This document shows, one piece after another, positions 9,479 to 17,900 of a DNA stretch of 64,000 nucleotides. This DNA comes from Pedobacter paludis (GTDB lineage: Bacteria > Bacteroidota > Bacteroidia > Sphingobacteriales > Sphingobacteriaceae). The DNA lies in the NCBI RefSeq assembly GCF_003173575.1, contig NZ_QGNY01000001.1:868001-932000 (forward strand). Reading direction: 5' to 3'. Below the pieces are notes generated by a model. That model was not told the origin of the DNA. It saw only the letters and a program-made list of their open reading frames with translations, and ran no database searches. The translations under genes were made by a program, and so were the position numbers. Every line of letters begins with the position of its first letter. Positions within the stretch are counted from its first letter, which is position 1.

Positions 9479-10704
9479 CTCATCGAAACTGAATTTTGGC
9501 GAACATCTATTTTATGCTTTTCGTAATATACATAGGCACCAACGATTAATAGACCTGCAACACCTTCAAAAACAACAATGGTTTGTGTACCAAACCGATG
9601 GGCAAAAAACCCCATTAATAAACTGCCTATGGGCAAAACACCTTGATAAGCCATAATGTAATAGCTTAAGGTTCTGCCACGCATTAAATCATCTGCATGG
9701 GTTTGCAGATAGGTATTAATGGATGATGTTTGCGCCATTAATCCAAGTGCGGCCAAACCCGTACAAATTAAAGCTAAAATCAAGGATGGCGATATTGCCA
9801 GTGCAATTACCGAAACAGCGAGCAACAGCGCAGAAAAGATGATAATTTTTTGAAGGTGCTGGCCTGCCTTTAAGGTAGCCATATAAATTGCACCAAAAAA
9901 TGCACCCAAACCCGCTGCACTCTCAAACCAGCCAAATGTTGTGGCGGTTCCGCTAAAAATATCCTTTGCAAAAACTGGAAGCAGGGTTGTAAAGGGGATA
10001 ACCAACAAACTCGATGCTGCCATCATTAAAATCATCGAGGCTAAATCTGGAGAGGTACGCAAATATTCGTAACCTTTCTTTAGATCGATCCAAATATTTT
10101 CTGTTGATTTTTTGTGCTCCGTTAGATTTAATTTCATCATTAACAAACAGATCAACACGGCAATAAAGCTAACAAAGTTGAGCAAAAAACAAACATCTTC
10201 GCCCAGTGTACTTAATATTACGCCGGCCAACGCTGGGCCAACCAGTCGGGCTGCATTGAAAACGGAGGAATTTAATGCAATTGCATTTGGCAAATCTTCT
10301 TTATCTTCTACCAAATTAACCATTAAAGACTGTCTTGCGGTTACATCGAAAGCATTTACCAAACCTTGCACCAGCGAAAGTGCCGCGAGCCAAAAAACGT
10401 CATAATGTTTAAACCAGATCATTAAGGCAAGTGCACCAGCCTGAAACATCAAAATAACCTGGGTGATAATTAAAATTTTAAACTTATTGTGTCGATCCAC
10501 ATAACTTCCGGCATACGGCGCCAGCACCAGCGATGGAATTAAGCTTAAAAAAGTAACCAAGCCCAGTAAAAACGCAGATCCGGTTAGGCGGTAAATTAAC
10601 CAGCTTACCGCAACACGCTGCATCCATGTGCCCACCAATGAAATAGATTGGCCCGTAAAAAATAACCTGTAATTATAATGCCTTAATGAACGAAAAATAC
10701 TCAT
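9475..10704 (-). CDS. MFS transporter, drug/siderophore exporter type (EntS/MFS_3-like)
   Basis: An inner-membrane major-facilitator exporter of 409 residues with about 10-12 hydrophobic segments. Its start (SLRHYNYRLFFTGQSISLVGTWMQRVAVSWLIY) and the loop motif GSYVDRHNKFK (about 66-76) are typical of the EntS/DUF894-like group, whose members export enterobactin, drugs or unknown compounds. It is transcribed divergently from a MarR regulator. Its promoter has TACTTTTG directly fused to a 15-bp operator that also occurs in front of marR, so repression by that MarR protein is likely. The substrate is unknown. Its stop overlaps the LacI gene's stop tail to tail. Confidence 0.9.
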   Translation of the reverse strand: MSIFRSLRHYNYRLFFTGQSISLVGTWMQRVAVSWLIYRLTGSAFLLGLVTFLSLIPSLVLAPYAGSYVDRHNKFKILIITQVILMFQAGALALMIWFKHYDVFWLAALSLVQGLVNAFDVTARQSLMVNLVEDKEDLPNAIALNSSVFNAARLVGPALAGVILSTLGEDVCFLLNFVSFIAVLICLLMMKLNLTEHKKSTENIWIDLKKGYEYLRTSPDLASMILMMAASSLLVIPFTTLLPVFAKDIFSGTATTFGWFESAAGLGAFFGAIYMATLKAGQHLQKIIIFSALLLAVSVIALAISPSLILALICTGLAALGLMAQTSSINTYLQTHADDLMRGRTLSYYIMAYQGVLPIGSLLMGFFAHRFGTQTIVVFEGVAGLLIVGAYVYYEKHKIDVRQNSVSMS

Positions 10705-10714
10705 GTTTAAAATA

Positions 10715-10736
10715 GTAAAGTAACTTTACAAAAGTA
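10715..10736 (-). promoter_or_regulatory. MFS promoter (-7) with overlapping MarR operator
   Basis: On the minus strand TACTTTTG (10736-10729) is a perfect TAnnTTTG element. Its last base starts GTAAAGT-T-ACTTTAC (10729-10715), a perfect 7-bp inverted repeat with a one-base centre. The site begins 11 bp before the MFS ATG, where bound repressor would block transcription start. Confidence 0.7.
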
Positions 10737-10845
10737 AAAAGAATTACGGAGTAGTTAAAACCCATATTGTAGAATTATATCATATTTAAATCATAAAAAC
10801 GATAAAAATTCAGTATTAATTACAAGACATCAAATAAATATCCTT

Positions 10846-10867
10846 TATATTTGTAAAGTTTATTTAC
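10846..10867 (+). promoter_or_regulatory. marR promoter (-7) with overlapping MarR operator
   Basis: TATATTTG at 10846-10853 is a perfect TAnnTTTG element. Its final G starts GTAAAGT-T-TATTTAC (10853-10867), matching the MFS-side operator at 13 of 15 positions with identical placement relative to the promoter. It ends 7 bp before the marR ATG. No good -33 element is visible. Confidence 0.7.
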
Positions 10868-10874
10868 CATATTT

Positions 10875-11318
10875 ATGCCAACCCAAACACAAGAAATTGC
10901 AGCTAGACTAAGAAGCACGGTTACCCGTTTAACCAGACAGTTGCGCAAGCAAAATGTAAGCTCGGAGTTTAGCAATGCAGAATTGTTAACAATGTCTCTG
11001 CTTGAGCAACATGGCAAATTACTATCTACAGAACTGGCAGATATGGAAAGGGTTTCTAAACAGGCAATCTCTCAAATTATAAATAGACTATCTGATGCGA
11101 AGTGCGTAGAAAGATTTCCTAGTGAGGAAGACAAACGAAAAGTATTTATCGGCTTAACAAAATTAGGCGAGAAACACATTGTTGCGACAAGAAAAATTAA
11201 GGAGGAATGGCTTAGCCAAACGATGGAGAAAATATTTTCTGTAGAAGAAATTAATTTAATCCAAGCTTTTTTACCCCTTTTAACCCGTTTAGTAGAATAT
11301 AACGGAATTCGCGTTTAG
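10875..11318 (+). CDS. MarR-family transcriptional regulator
   Basis: A 147-residue winged-helix regulator. Residues about 30-100 hold the MarR core: FSNAELLTMSLLEQHG, a recognition-helix region with ERVSKQAISQIINRLSDA, and the wing containing SEEDKRKVFIGLT with the conserved Asp-Lys-Arg pattern. Such proteins bind as dimers to short palindromes and are usually released by a small phenolic or toxic ligand. Both its own promoter and that of the divergent MFS exporter carry the same 15-bp palindrome, so an autoregulated efflux switch is likely. Its stop codon overlaps the convergent GH9 gene by 4 nt. Confidence 0.93.
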   Translation: MPTQTQEIAARLRSTVTRLTRQLRKQNVSSEFSNAELLTMSLLEQHGKLLSTELADMERVSKQAISQIINRLSDAKCVERFPSEEDKRKVFIGLTKLGEKHIVATRKIKEEWLSQTMEKIFSVEEINLIQAFLPLLTRLVEYNGIRV

Positions 11319-13096
11319 TTTTCTTTTACCATTGCTGTAACCGCCTGAAGAAACCATGCCGCATGTGGCAACCATTGTTCTGTCCATCGCCATTCGTTTC
11401 CCTCTGCTTCTCTTTTAAAATCTATTCCAGAACCATCGGGACTTCCATCTTTTCCGGTGATGCCGTTGGATATTCCCCCTCTTTCTGAACCATGCCCATA
11501 ATTTGAATGCATATAGGGAACATTGTTTTGTCCAAAACCATACATAAAGCATGTTAAATATGGATTAGCGCCTAATATCCAGGAAATTTGCTGAGCAACA
11601 AAATCTGAATTGGCCTTTGTGGTTTTCCAACCCGTTTTACTTGGTTCTGTAAGTCTACCACCGATCAAAGCAGCTGTAGCCAAACTGGCTAAGCGGGCAT
11701 TTTCTCCCTGCCACCACCATCCGGTTTCATTTTCGTGAGGAATAAAAAAACCTTTTTTAATTGCATTGTTAAATCTGAAACTCTGTCTTGCGTAACCAAA
11801 TGGATTTTCAACTTCGTTTGTTATCGAAATATTATAATCGATATTCTTTTTTACAACAGCCAAAGCGGTTTTTCTGAAAACAGGATCCTGCTCTAAATCC
11901 AGATAGCGGGTTAAAGCCAAAACCGGAAGGCCAGCATCGGCAGCATGCCAAAAAGGACGATCGCCATCATCAGCAATAAAATAACCTTGATCTGTAATCC
12001 TCTTCCTTAAACTTAATACTCTTTTTCTGGCTTCTTTTCGGTATAAATCCTCACGGGTGACATACCACAACTCTGTTGATGCCATTAACGCACAGTAATC
12101 ATCAATAATATTATCCTTCCCATCATCTGTATATTTATTGTTATTAATTAGCAGATGAGCAAAGGCCCTCTTGGCCCCCTCAAGGTATTGCTTTGATGTA
12201 AAATCGCCACTCCTGCCCCACTTGGAAATTCGGGCTAAAGAAGCAATTGCCATTCCCGCACCTTCCCTAAAAGCGCTTTGATACTCATTAGTGGTTACGC
12301 TGTTGGCATGTAGCCCAACTACTCTTCTTGCCTTTGGATCTTTGGTGAAATAACTAAAAACTATCATGTAGAAATAATCATTTTTAGAAAGCGAGCGCAT
12401 CAAATAATCTGCTCCCCATAATGCCTCATCGGCGATAGAATCCTGCAGTTTAAGTTCCTTGATTAGATTTGGAACACGCTCTGCAGTATTAATTAAAGAC
12501 CAGGTTACCAAGGGTATTTGCTGTGGAGAAACAAAATTAGCACAGGCTAAATGTGAAAAATACTTACTTACATCGCCAGATGCATCGCACCACCCTCCCC
12601 TTAAATCTACCGTTTCATCACTGCCAAATAATTTAATCTGCTTATCGGCACTTAACTCTATTTCCGTATTTGCCCTTTGTTTTCTGTAATAATGCAAAAT
12701 GGCGGGGATGGTTATTTTAGCTAATGCCTTATCTCCAATCTCAAATTCTGATGAAGAATATTCCCTACTATTAATCATGATTTGCAATTTGTAATGACCA
12801 GATTGAGTAAGCATAGAAAAATCTGCCCGATAAAATATTTTAGCAACATTCCATTCGTTTATTTTAAAGGGCCCAGTAATCGAGGTTTTTAAAATTGTCT
12901 TTTTCGTTTTGACATCAACAATACTAAAAGTGGTTTTACCAGATAACCTTTCATCTACCCCGATAACCGCAATTTTTGATCCTTTGCTGTCATAGGCAAT
13001 TTGATTTACGTAAATTATGGGTTCGGCAAAACCCGATAAAGCACACAAAAGAAATAGAATACATAAGGAGCATAAACGCTTTGGCTGACTGAACAT
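11315..13096 (-). CDS. Secreted glycoside hydrolase family 9 (endoglucanase-type)
   Basis: A predicted exported beta-glycan hydrolase of 593 residues. A signal peptide (1-24, ending GFA) is followed by the Ig-like N-terminal domain of GH9 enzymes (about 25-115, starting IYVNQIAYDSKGSKIAVI) and an (alpha/alpha)6 catalytic barrel (about 130-590). Visible catalytic elements are GGWCDASGDVSKY (about 163-175, with the base aspartates), HSNYGHGSERGG, and the late acid Glu in EWRWTEQW (about 572). The substrate could be cellulose, mixed-linkage glucan or a related glucan; some GH9 enzymes act on glucosamine polymers. It is not in an operon, but lies near the SusCD genes and has an operator-like sequence upstream. 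Confidence 0.88.
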   Translation of the reverse strand: MFSQPKRLCSLCILFLLCALSGFAEPIIYVNQIAYDSKGSKIAVIGVDERLSGKTTFSIVDVKTKKTILKTSITGPFKINEWNVAKIFYRADFSMLTQSGHYKLQIMINSREYSSSEFEIGDKALAKITIPAILHYYRKQRANTEIELSADKQIKLFGSDETVDLRGGWCDASGDVSKYFSHLACANFVSPQQIPLVTWSLINTAERVPNLIKELKLQDSIADEALWGADYLMRSLSKNDYFYMIVFSYFTKDPKARRVVGLHANSVTTNEYQSAFREGAGMAIASLARISKWGRSGDFTSKQYLEGAKRAFAHLLINNNKYTDDGKDNIIDDYCALMASTELWYVTREDLYRKEARKRVLSLRKRITDQGYFIADDGDRPFWHAADAGLPVLALTRYLDLEQDPVFRKTALAVVKKNIDYNISITNEVENPFGYARQSFRFNNAIKKGFFIPHENETGWWWQGENARLASLATAALIGGRLTEPSKTGWKTTKANSDFVAQQISWILGANPYLTCFMYGFGQNNVPYMHSNYGHGSERGGISNGITGKDGSPDGSGIDFKREAEGNEWRWTEQWLPHAAWFLQAVTAMVKEN

Positions 13097-13203
13097 TTTA
13101 TTTGATTAGAGGTGATGGTTAATCTGAAAATTAAAGATATGCAGAGAAATAAAAAAAATAGCAAACAGAAAAGACAGATGTATATATTACCACAATCAAA
13201 AGC

Positions 13204-13221
13204 ATTTCAATCGTTTTAATT
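13204..13221. promoter_or_regulatory. Degenerate match to the LacI-type operator
   Basis: ATTTCAATCGTTTTAATT matches 15 of 18 positions of the perfect palindrome in front of the LacI-type regulator, including the central CGTTT. It lies 108 bp upstream of the GH9 start. In such AT-rich DNA this can be chance. Confidence 0.3.
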
Positions 13222-13232
13222 AATTCACATTT

Positions 13233-13264
13233 TTTGTAGTCGACACAAATTAGCCTTATCTTGC
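13233..13264 (+). promoter_or_regulatory. Promoter of the metallo-hydrolase gene
   Basis: TTTG at 13233-13236 and TATCTTGC at 13257-13264 are 20 nt apart, close to the Bacteroidota consensus. The ATG follows 9 bp later, implying a very short 5' leader. Confidence 0.5.
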
Positions 13265-13273
13265 ACATCGAAA

Positions 13274-14110
13274 ATGGCATTATATTTTACATCTATAAAT
13301 TCGGGCAGTAATGGAAACTGTTACTATATTGGCAACGACAATGAGGCCATTTTGGTTGATGTTGGCCTAACCTGCAAGGAAGTAGAAAAACGGATGCTGA
13401 GACTGGGTTTATCCGTTAACAAGATAAAGGCAGTTTTTATATCTCATGAACATAGCGACCACATAAAAGGGCTAGCCGTTTTTGCGAAAAAATATAAACT
13501 TCCGGTATACATCAGTACGGATACTTTACGAAACAGTAAATTGGTTCTGGATGAGCATAATGTTTACTCACTGAGTCACCTTCAATCAATTAAAATCGGG
13601 AATTTAAAAGTAGCTGCCTTTTCAAAACATCACGATGCGGCAGATCCTTATAGTTTTACCGTAGAATGCAACGATGTTAGAGTTGGGGTTTTTACAGACA
13701 TTGGTTCCGTCTGCGATCGTTTGATCTACCACTTTAAAAACTGTAACGCGGCTTTCTTAGAAGCAAATTACGATACTGAAATGCTGCAAAATGGCCATTA
13801 CCCCTATTTCTTAAAAAGAAGAGTCACCAGTGGAAAAGGCCATTTAAGCAATGCAGAGGCTTTAGATTTGTTTCTAAAACATAAGCATGAACATATGAGC
13901 CATTTATTGCTAGCTCATTTATCAAAGGATAACAACGACCCACAATTGGTTGAAACCCTATTTAAGGCTGTGGCCGGAAATACTTTTGTAAAAGTAGCAT
14001 CGAGATATGAAGAAAGCGAGGTGTATTTTGTAGCCCGTGAAATTAACGATATGGATACCTACAGTTTTAAGCCAGAATTATATCGCCCAGCACAGCTTAA
14101 TCTTTTCTAA
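13274..14110 (+). CDS. MBL-fold metallo-hydrolase, YycJ/WalJ-like
   Basis: A cytosolic metallo-beta-lactamase-fold hydrolase. The start SINSGSNGNCYYIG and the metal site HEHSDH (His58, His60, Asp62, His63) are typical of the YycJ/WalJ group, as is the later GHLSNAEA...LLAHLSKDNN region. Family members are thought to act on nucleic acids (5'-exonuclease-like), with roles in cell-wall or DNA homeostasis in Firmicutes. The exact role in Bacteroidota is not known to me. It is a single-gene unit with its own promoter and a downstream T-rich hairpin, and seems unrelated to the PKS-NRPS genes 800 bp further on. Confidence 0.88.
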   Translation: MALYFTSINSGSNGNCYYIGNDNEAILVDVGLTCKEVEKRMLRLGLSVNKIKAVFISHEHSDHIKGLAVFAKKYKLPVYISTDTLRNSKLVLDEHNVYSLSHLQSIKIGNLKVAAFSKHHDAADPYSFTVECNDVRVGVFTDIGSVCDRLIYHFKNCNAAFLEANYDTEMLQNGHYPYFLKRRVTSGKGHLSNAEALDLFLKHKHEHMSHLLLAHLSKDNNDPQLVETLFKAVAGNTFVKVASRYEESEVYFVAREINDMDTYSFKPELYRPAQLNLF

Positions 14111-14909
14111 AAATTGGATGCTGCAAAAAATACCCAAATGTTGGTATTGCTTCGACCATAAAATTTAAACAAGTTTGTTCTGTTAGAATTAAATCAACGG
14201 GACGATTTAGATTAACATCAAAAAAGGGATTAATTTATTTTAATCTCTTTTTTTTTAAAACAATTTTTTAGGCTCTTGGTTATACTATTACTTCATAAAT
14301 AGTTTGTTTGGTTTAATGGGGCTTATGGATTTAAGCCCCTTTCTCTTATCCAAAGAAAACACTTACATATACCGAATTCTCGGTATTGCTATTGTAATTG
14401 TGTAATCGCATTTTTACAAAAAAAATAATCATTCAATTAAAACTTTTAAAGGTCGTTTTACACGAAAAAAGAATAAAATTCTTAATCAAGAATTCAATTT
14501 GTTGTAAATTTCCTCATACAAAGTCAAATTTTGACACACAACACGTAGTAAAAATACGTACGTTTTGTTATATTTGAATTGTAGTTAAATTATAAGTTTA
14601 TGAAGGTATTTGTATGATTTTAAGGCCATTACACCTTTATAGCATATAAATTAATTATTTTTAACTAATCGTTGCCCCTATTTAATAATCAATCTTTAGC
14701 CTTGCCTTGGCAATAAACTAAAGGTTATAAGTATGCTCTTATGCCAAACAATTCTAATCCCAATATCAATACCAAAAGGTATAATAATCACTACCAGCAT
14801 AATTCATCAATAAAAAATCTGGCTTTTATCACTTGTTTTTCAATAATACTAAGTAAAAATTAATTATAGCCTATTTTGATTAATAAATATTATCCCTATT
14901 GATTTTAAT
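14111..14909. other. 800-bp AT-rich leader in front of the PKS-NRPS genes
   Basis: Besides the terminator at 14220-14256, it holds a 7-bp hairpin GGGGCTT...AAGCCCC (14318-14339) followed by a pyrimidine-rich tail, and a perfect TATATTTG promoter element (14569-14576) without a convincing -33 partner. If that promoter is used, the PKS-NRPS mRNA has a leader of about 330 nt. No convincing gene or known RNA family was recognised. Confidence 0.5.
14220..14256 (+). terminator. Rho-independent terminator after the metallo-hydrolase gene
   Basis: A-rich left arm AAAAAAGGGATTAA (14220-14233), loop TTTATT, then TTAATCTC followed by nine Ts. It forms a 14-pair stem with one G-T pair and could work in both directions. 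It lies 110 bp after the stop codon. Confidence 0.75.
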
Positions 14910-17900
14910 ATGATGACCGGAAGTACAATAAATAATATTTTTTCTGCACAAGCTAAAGCCACGCCGACAAATATTGCTTTAGTACACAACGATATAACCA
15001 TAACCTATTTAGAATTAGAAGAAAAATCTAACCAGCTTGCCCATTACCTTAGATTTAAAGGTGTTAAGGAAGATACACTGGTACCCGTTTTCATTAATCG
15101 TTCTGTTGAAATGATTATTAGTTTGATGGGGGTTTTAAAAGCCGGCGGTGCCTATGTTCCAATTGATCCAGAATATCCTAAAGATAGAATTGAATATATA
15201 CTAGAAGATACAAACAGCAAACTTTTAATAACCGATCGCTCTAGCCACCAGTTGTTAAAAGATTTTTCTTTTAATGGAGAAATTATTGATGTAGAAACGG
15301 ATTGGTTAAGCATTGCTGAACAGCCAAATTCAGTTCCCGTTACGGATTTAACATCCAACCATTTGGCTTACATCATTTATACTTCTGGTTCTACCGGCAA
15401 GCCAAAAGGCGTTATGATCGAACACCACAATGTGGTTCGTCTGTTCTTTACCGATCAACCCTTGTTTGATTTTAAAGAAACCGATGTTTGGACCATGTTC
15501 CATTCATATTGCTTTGATTTCTCGGTTTGGGAAATGTATGGAGCACTTTTGTTTGGAGGGAAGCTAATCATCGTTCCAAAAGAAACGGCTAAAAATGCTC
15601 GGGCTTTTGGCGATTTACTTGTTAAAGAAAATGTAACCGTATTAAACCAAACGCCTTCTGCCTTTTATATTTTACAGGAATATATTCTAAATCAACCACA
15701 TATAGCTTTACAATTAAGATATGTAATTTATGGTGGCGAGGCTTTAAATCCATCCAAGTTAAAAGTTTGGAAAAATCGTTTTGAGCAATGCAAGCTCATT
15801 AACATGTATGGCATTACCGAAACGACTGTACATGTAACTTTTATAGAAATAACAGATGAACATTGTGAAAGCAGCAAAAGTGTAATCGGGTCTCCCATTC
15901 CTACGCTTTATGCTTACGTATTAAACGATGCACAGGAAAAAACTGCACTTGAGGAAGAAGGTGAGCTTTACATCGGTGGCGAAGGATTGGCAAGAGGCTA
16001 TTTAAATCTACCAGACTTAACCGCCTATCGTTTTATTAAAGATCATTTTAGTGATGATTTAAATGCCCGGCTATATAGAACTGGAGATTTAGCCAAGTCG
16101 ATGCCCGATGGAAGCTTTGAATACATGGGCAGAATTGACGATCAGGTAAAAATTAATGGCTATCGCATTGAACTTGGAGAAATAGAGACCAATATAAACC
16201 ACTTTAATGGGATTGAACAAAGTGTGGTTTTGGCCAAAGAAAGTTCTTTCGGCGAGAAAAAACTTGTTGCTTATATTAAAACCGGCAATAAAATAGATCA
16301 GCAATTGTTGATTAAGTTTTTGCAGAAAAAAATGCCTGATTATATGGTACCAAGAATTTTTATCAAAATTGATGAAATTCCGCTAACCAGTAATGGCAAA
16401 GTAGATAAAAAAGCACTTAACAAAATCAAGGTAAACAGGCCCGATCTTAACACCATCTATAAAAAACCAAAAACACAAACTGAAGAAAATCTTTATACCG
16501 TTTGGAATGAATTTTTGGAAATTGAAAAAATCGGTATTAACGATAATTTCTTTGATCTTGGAGGCAATTCATTGCTGGCGCAAAGAACAGTTGCAGAATT
16601 AAGGCACAGGTTTGCTTATAATTTGGGCGTTACCAAACTGTACCAATATCCAACTATATCCGATTTAGCTAAGTTTATCGATAAAACGAGTGCAAGCCAC
16701 AATGCCAAAAATTTAAGGATTAAAAGCTCATCAGCATCTTCGGATATTGCCGTAATCGGCATGTCTGGCCGTTTTCCCGGTGCGGATACCATTGAAGATT
16801 TTTGGGATTTAATTTTAAACGGAAAAGAAACGACTACATTCTTCAAATCATCAGAAATTGACGAAAGTATTCCAGAAGATATAAAAAATGATCCATCATA
16901 TGTAAAAGCTAGGGGCATTATTAATGATGCAACTCAGTTTGATCCTGCATTTTTCGGCATTAATCATAAACTTGCCGAACTCATGGATCCTCAGCAAAGG
17001 GTGTTTTTAGAAATTGCCTGGGAAACCTTAGAAAAAACTGGTCATTTACCAAGCAAATACGAACACAAAGTTGGTGTTTTTGCTGGCTTTGGAACCAATA
17101 CCTATTATGAGAACAATGTTCTTTCGCATCAAGATAAAATAGAAAATCAAGGTAAAATTCAGGTTTTATCGGTAAATGAGAAAGATTATGCTGCTTCAAG
17201 AACAGCCTATCATTTAAATTTAAAAGGACCAGCAGTAAGTGTAAATTCTGCTTGTTCAACCTCGTTACTGGCCATAACACAAGCAGTAAATAGTTTGAGA
17301 GCAGGCCAATGCGATGTCGCTTTAGCAGGAGGTGCAAGCATCACTTCGCCAATTCATAGTGGCCATATTTATCAAGAAGGAAGCATGTTAAGCGAAGACG
17401 GACATTGCAAACCCTTTGATGATTCTGCCACGGGAACCGTATTTAGCGATGGTGCAGGCGTTGTACTTTTAAAAAGATTAGATGAAGCGCAAAAAGACGG
17501 TGATACAATATTTGCCATAATAAAAGGTGTAGGCATAAATAACGATGGCTTGGGAAAAGGCAGCTTTACTGCTCCAAGCACAGAAGGCCAATCTGACGCG
17601 ATTGCTTGCGCTATTGAAGATGCAGGAATTGATCCTTCGGAAATTAGTTATGTGGAAGCTCATGGAACAGGCACGCCAATCGGAGATCCAATTGAATTTG
17701 AAGGATTGGTAGACGCATTTGGAGATCAGGATAAAAAACAATATTGTGCAATCGGATCTGTAAAAAGCAATTTCGGCCATTTAACCCAGGCAGCCGGCGT
17801 TGCTGGTTTAATTAAAACCTGCTTGGCACTTTATTATAAAAAATTGCCTGCCTCTTTAGGCTATACAACGCCTAATAAAAACATCGATTTTGCAAATAGT

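Noticed and set aside
14318-14343. GGGGCTT...AAGCCCC hairpin as a 6S RNA or riboswitch part
   Set aside because: Only one short stem could be seen and no known RNA family architecture; left as part of the leader region.
14751-14873. Short frame beginning M-P-N-N-S-N-P upstream of the PKS-NRPS
   Set aside because: About 40 codons of Asn/Ile/Tyr-rich sequence typical of AT-rich non-coding DNA, with an equally poor overlapping frame; no support as a leader peptide.
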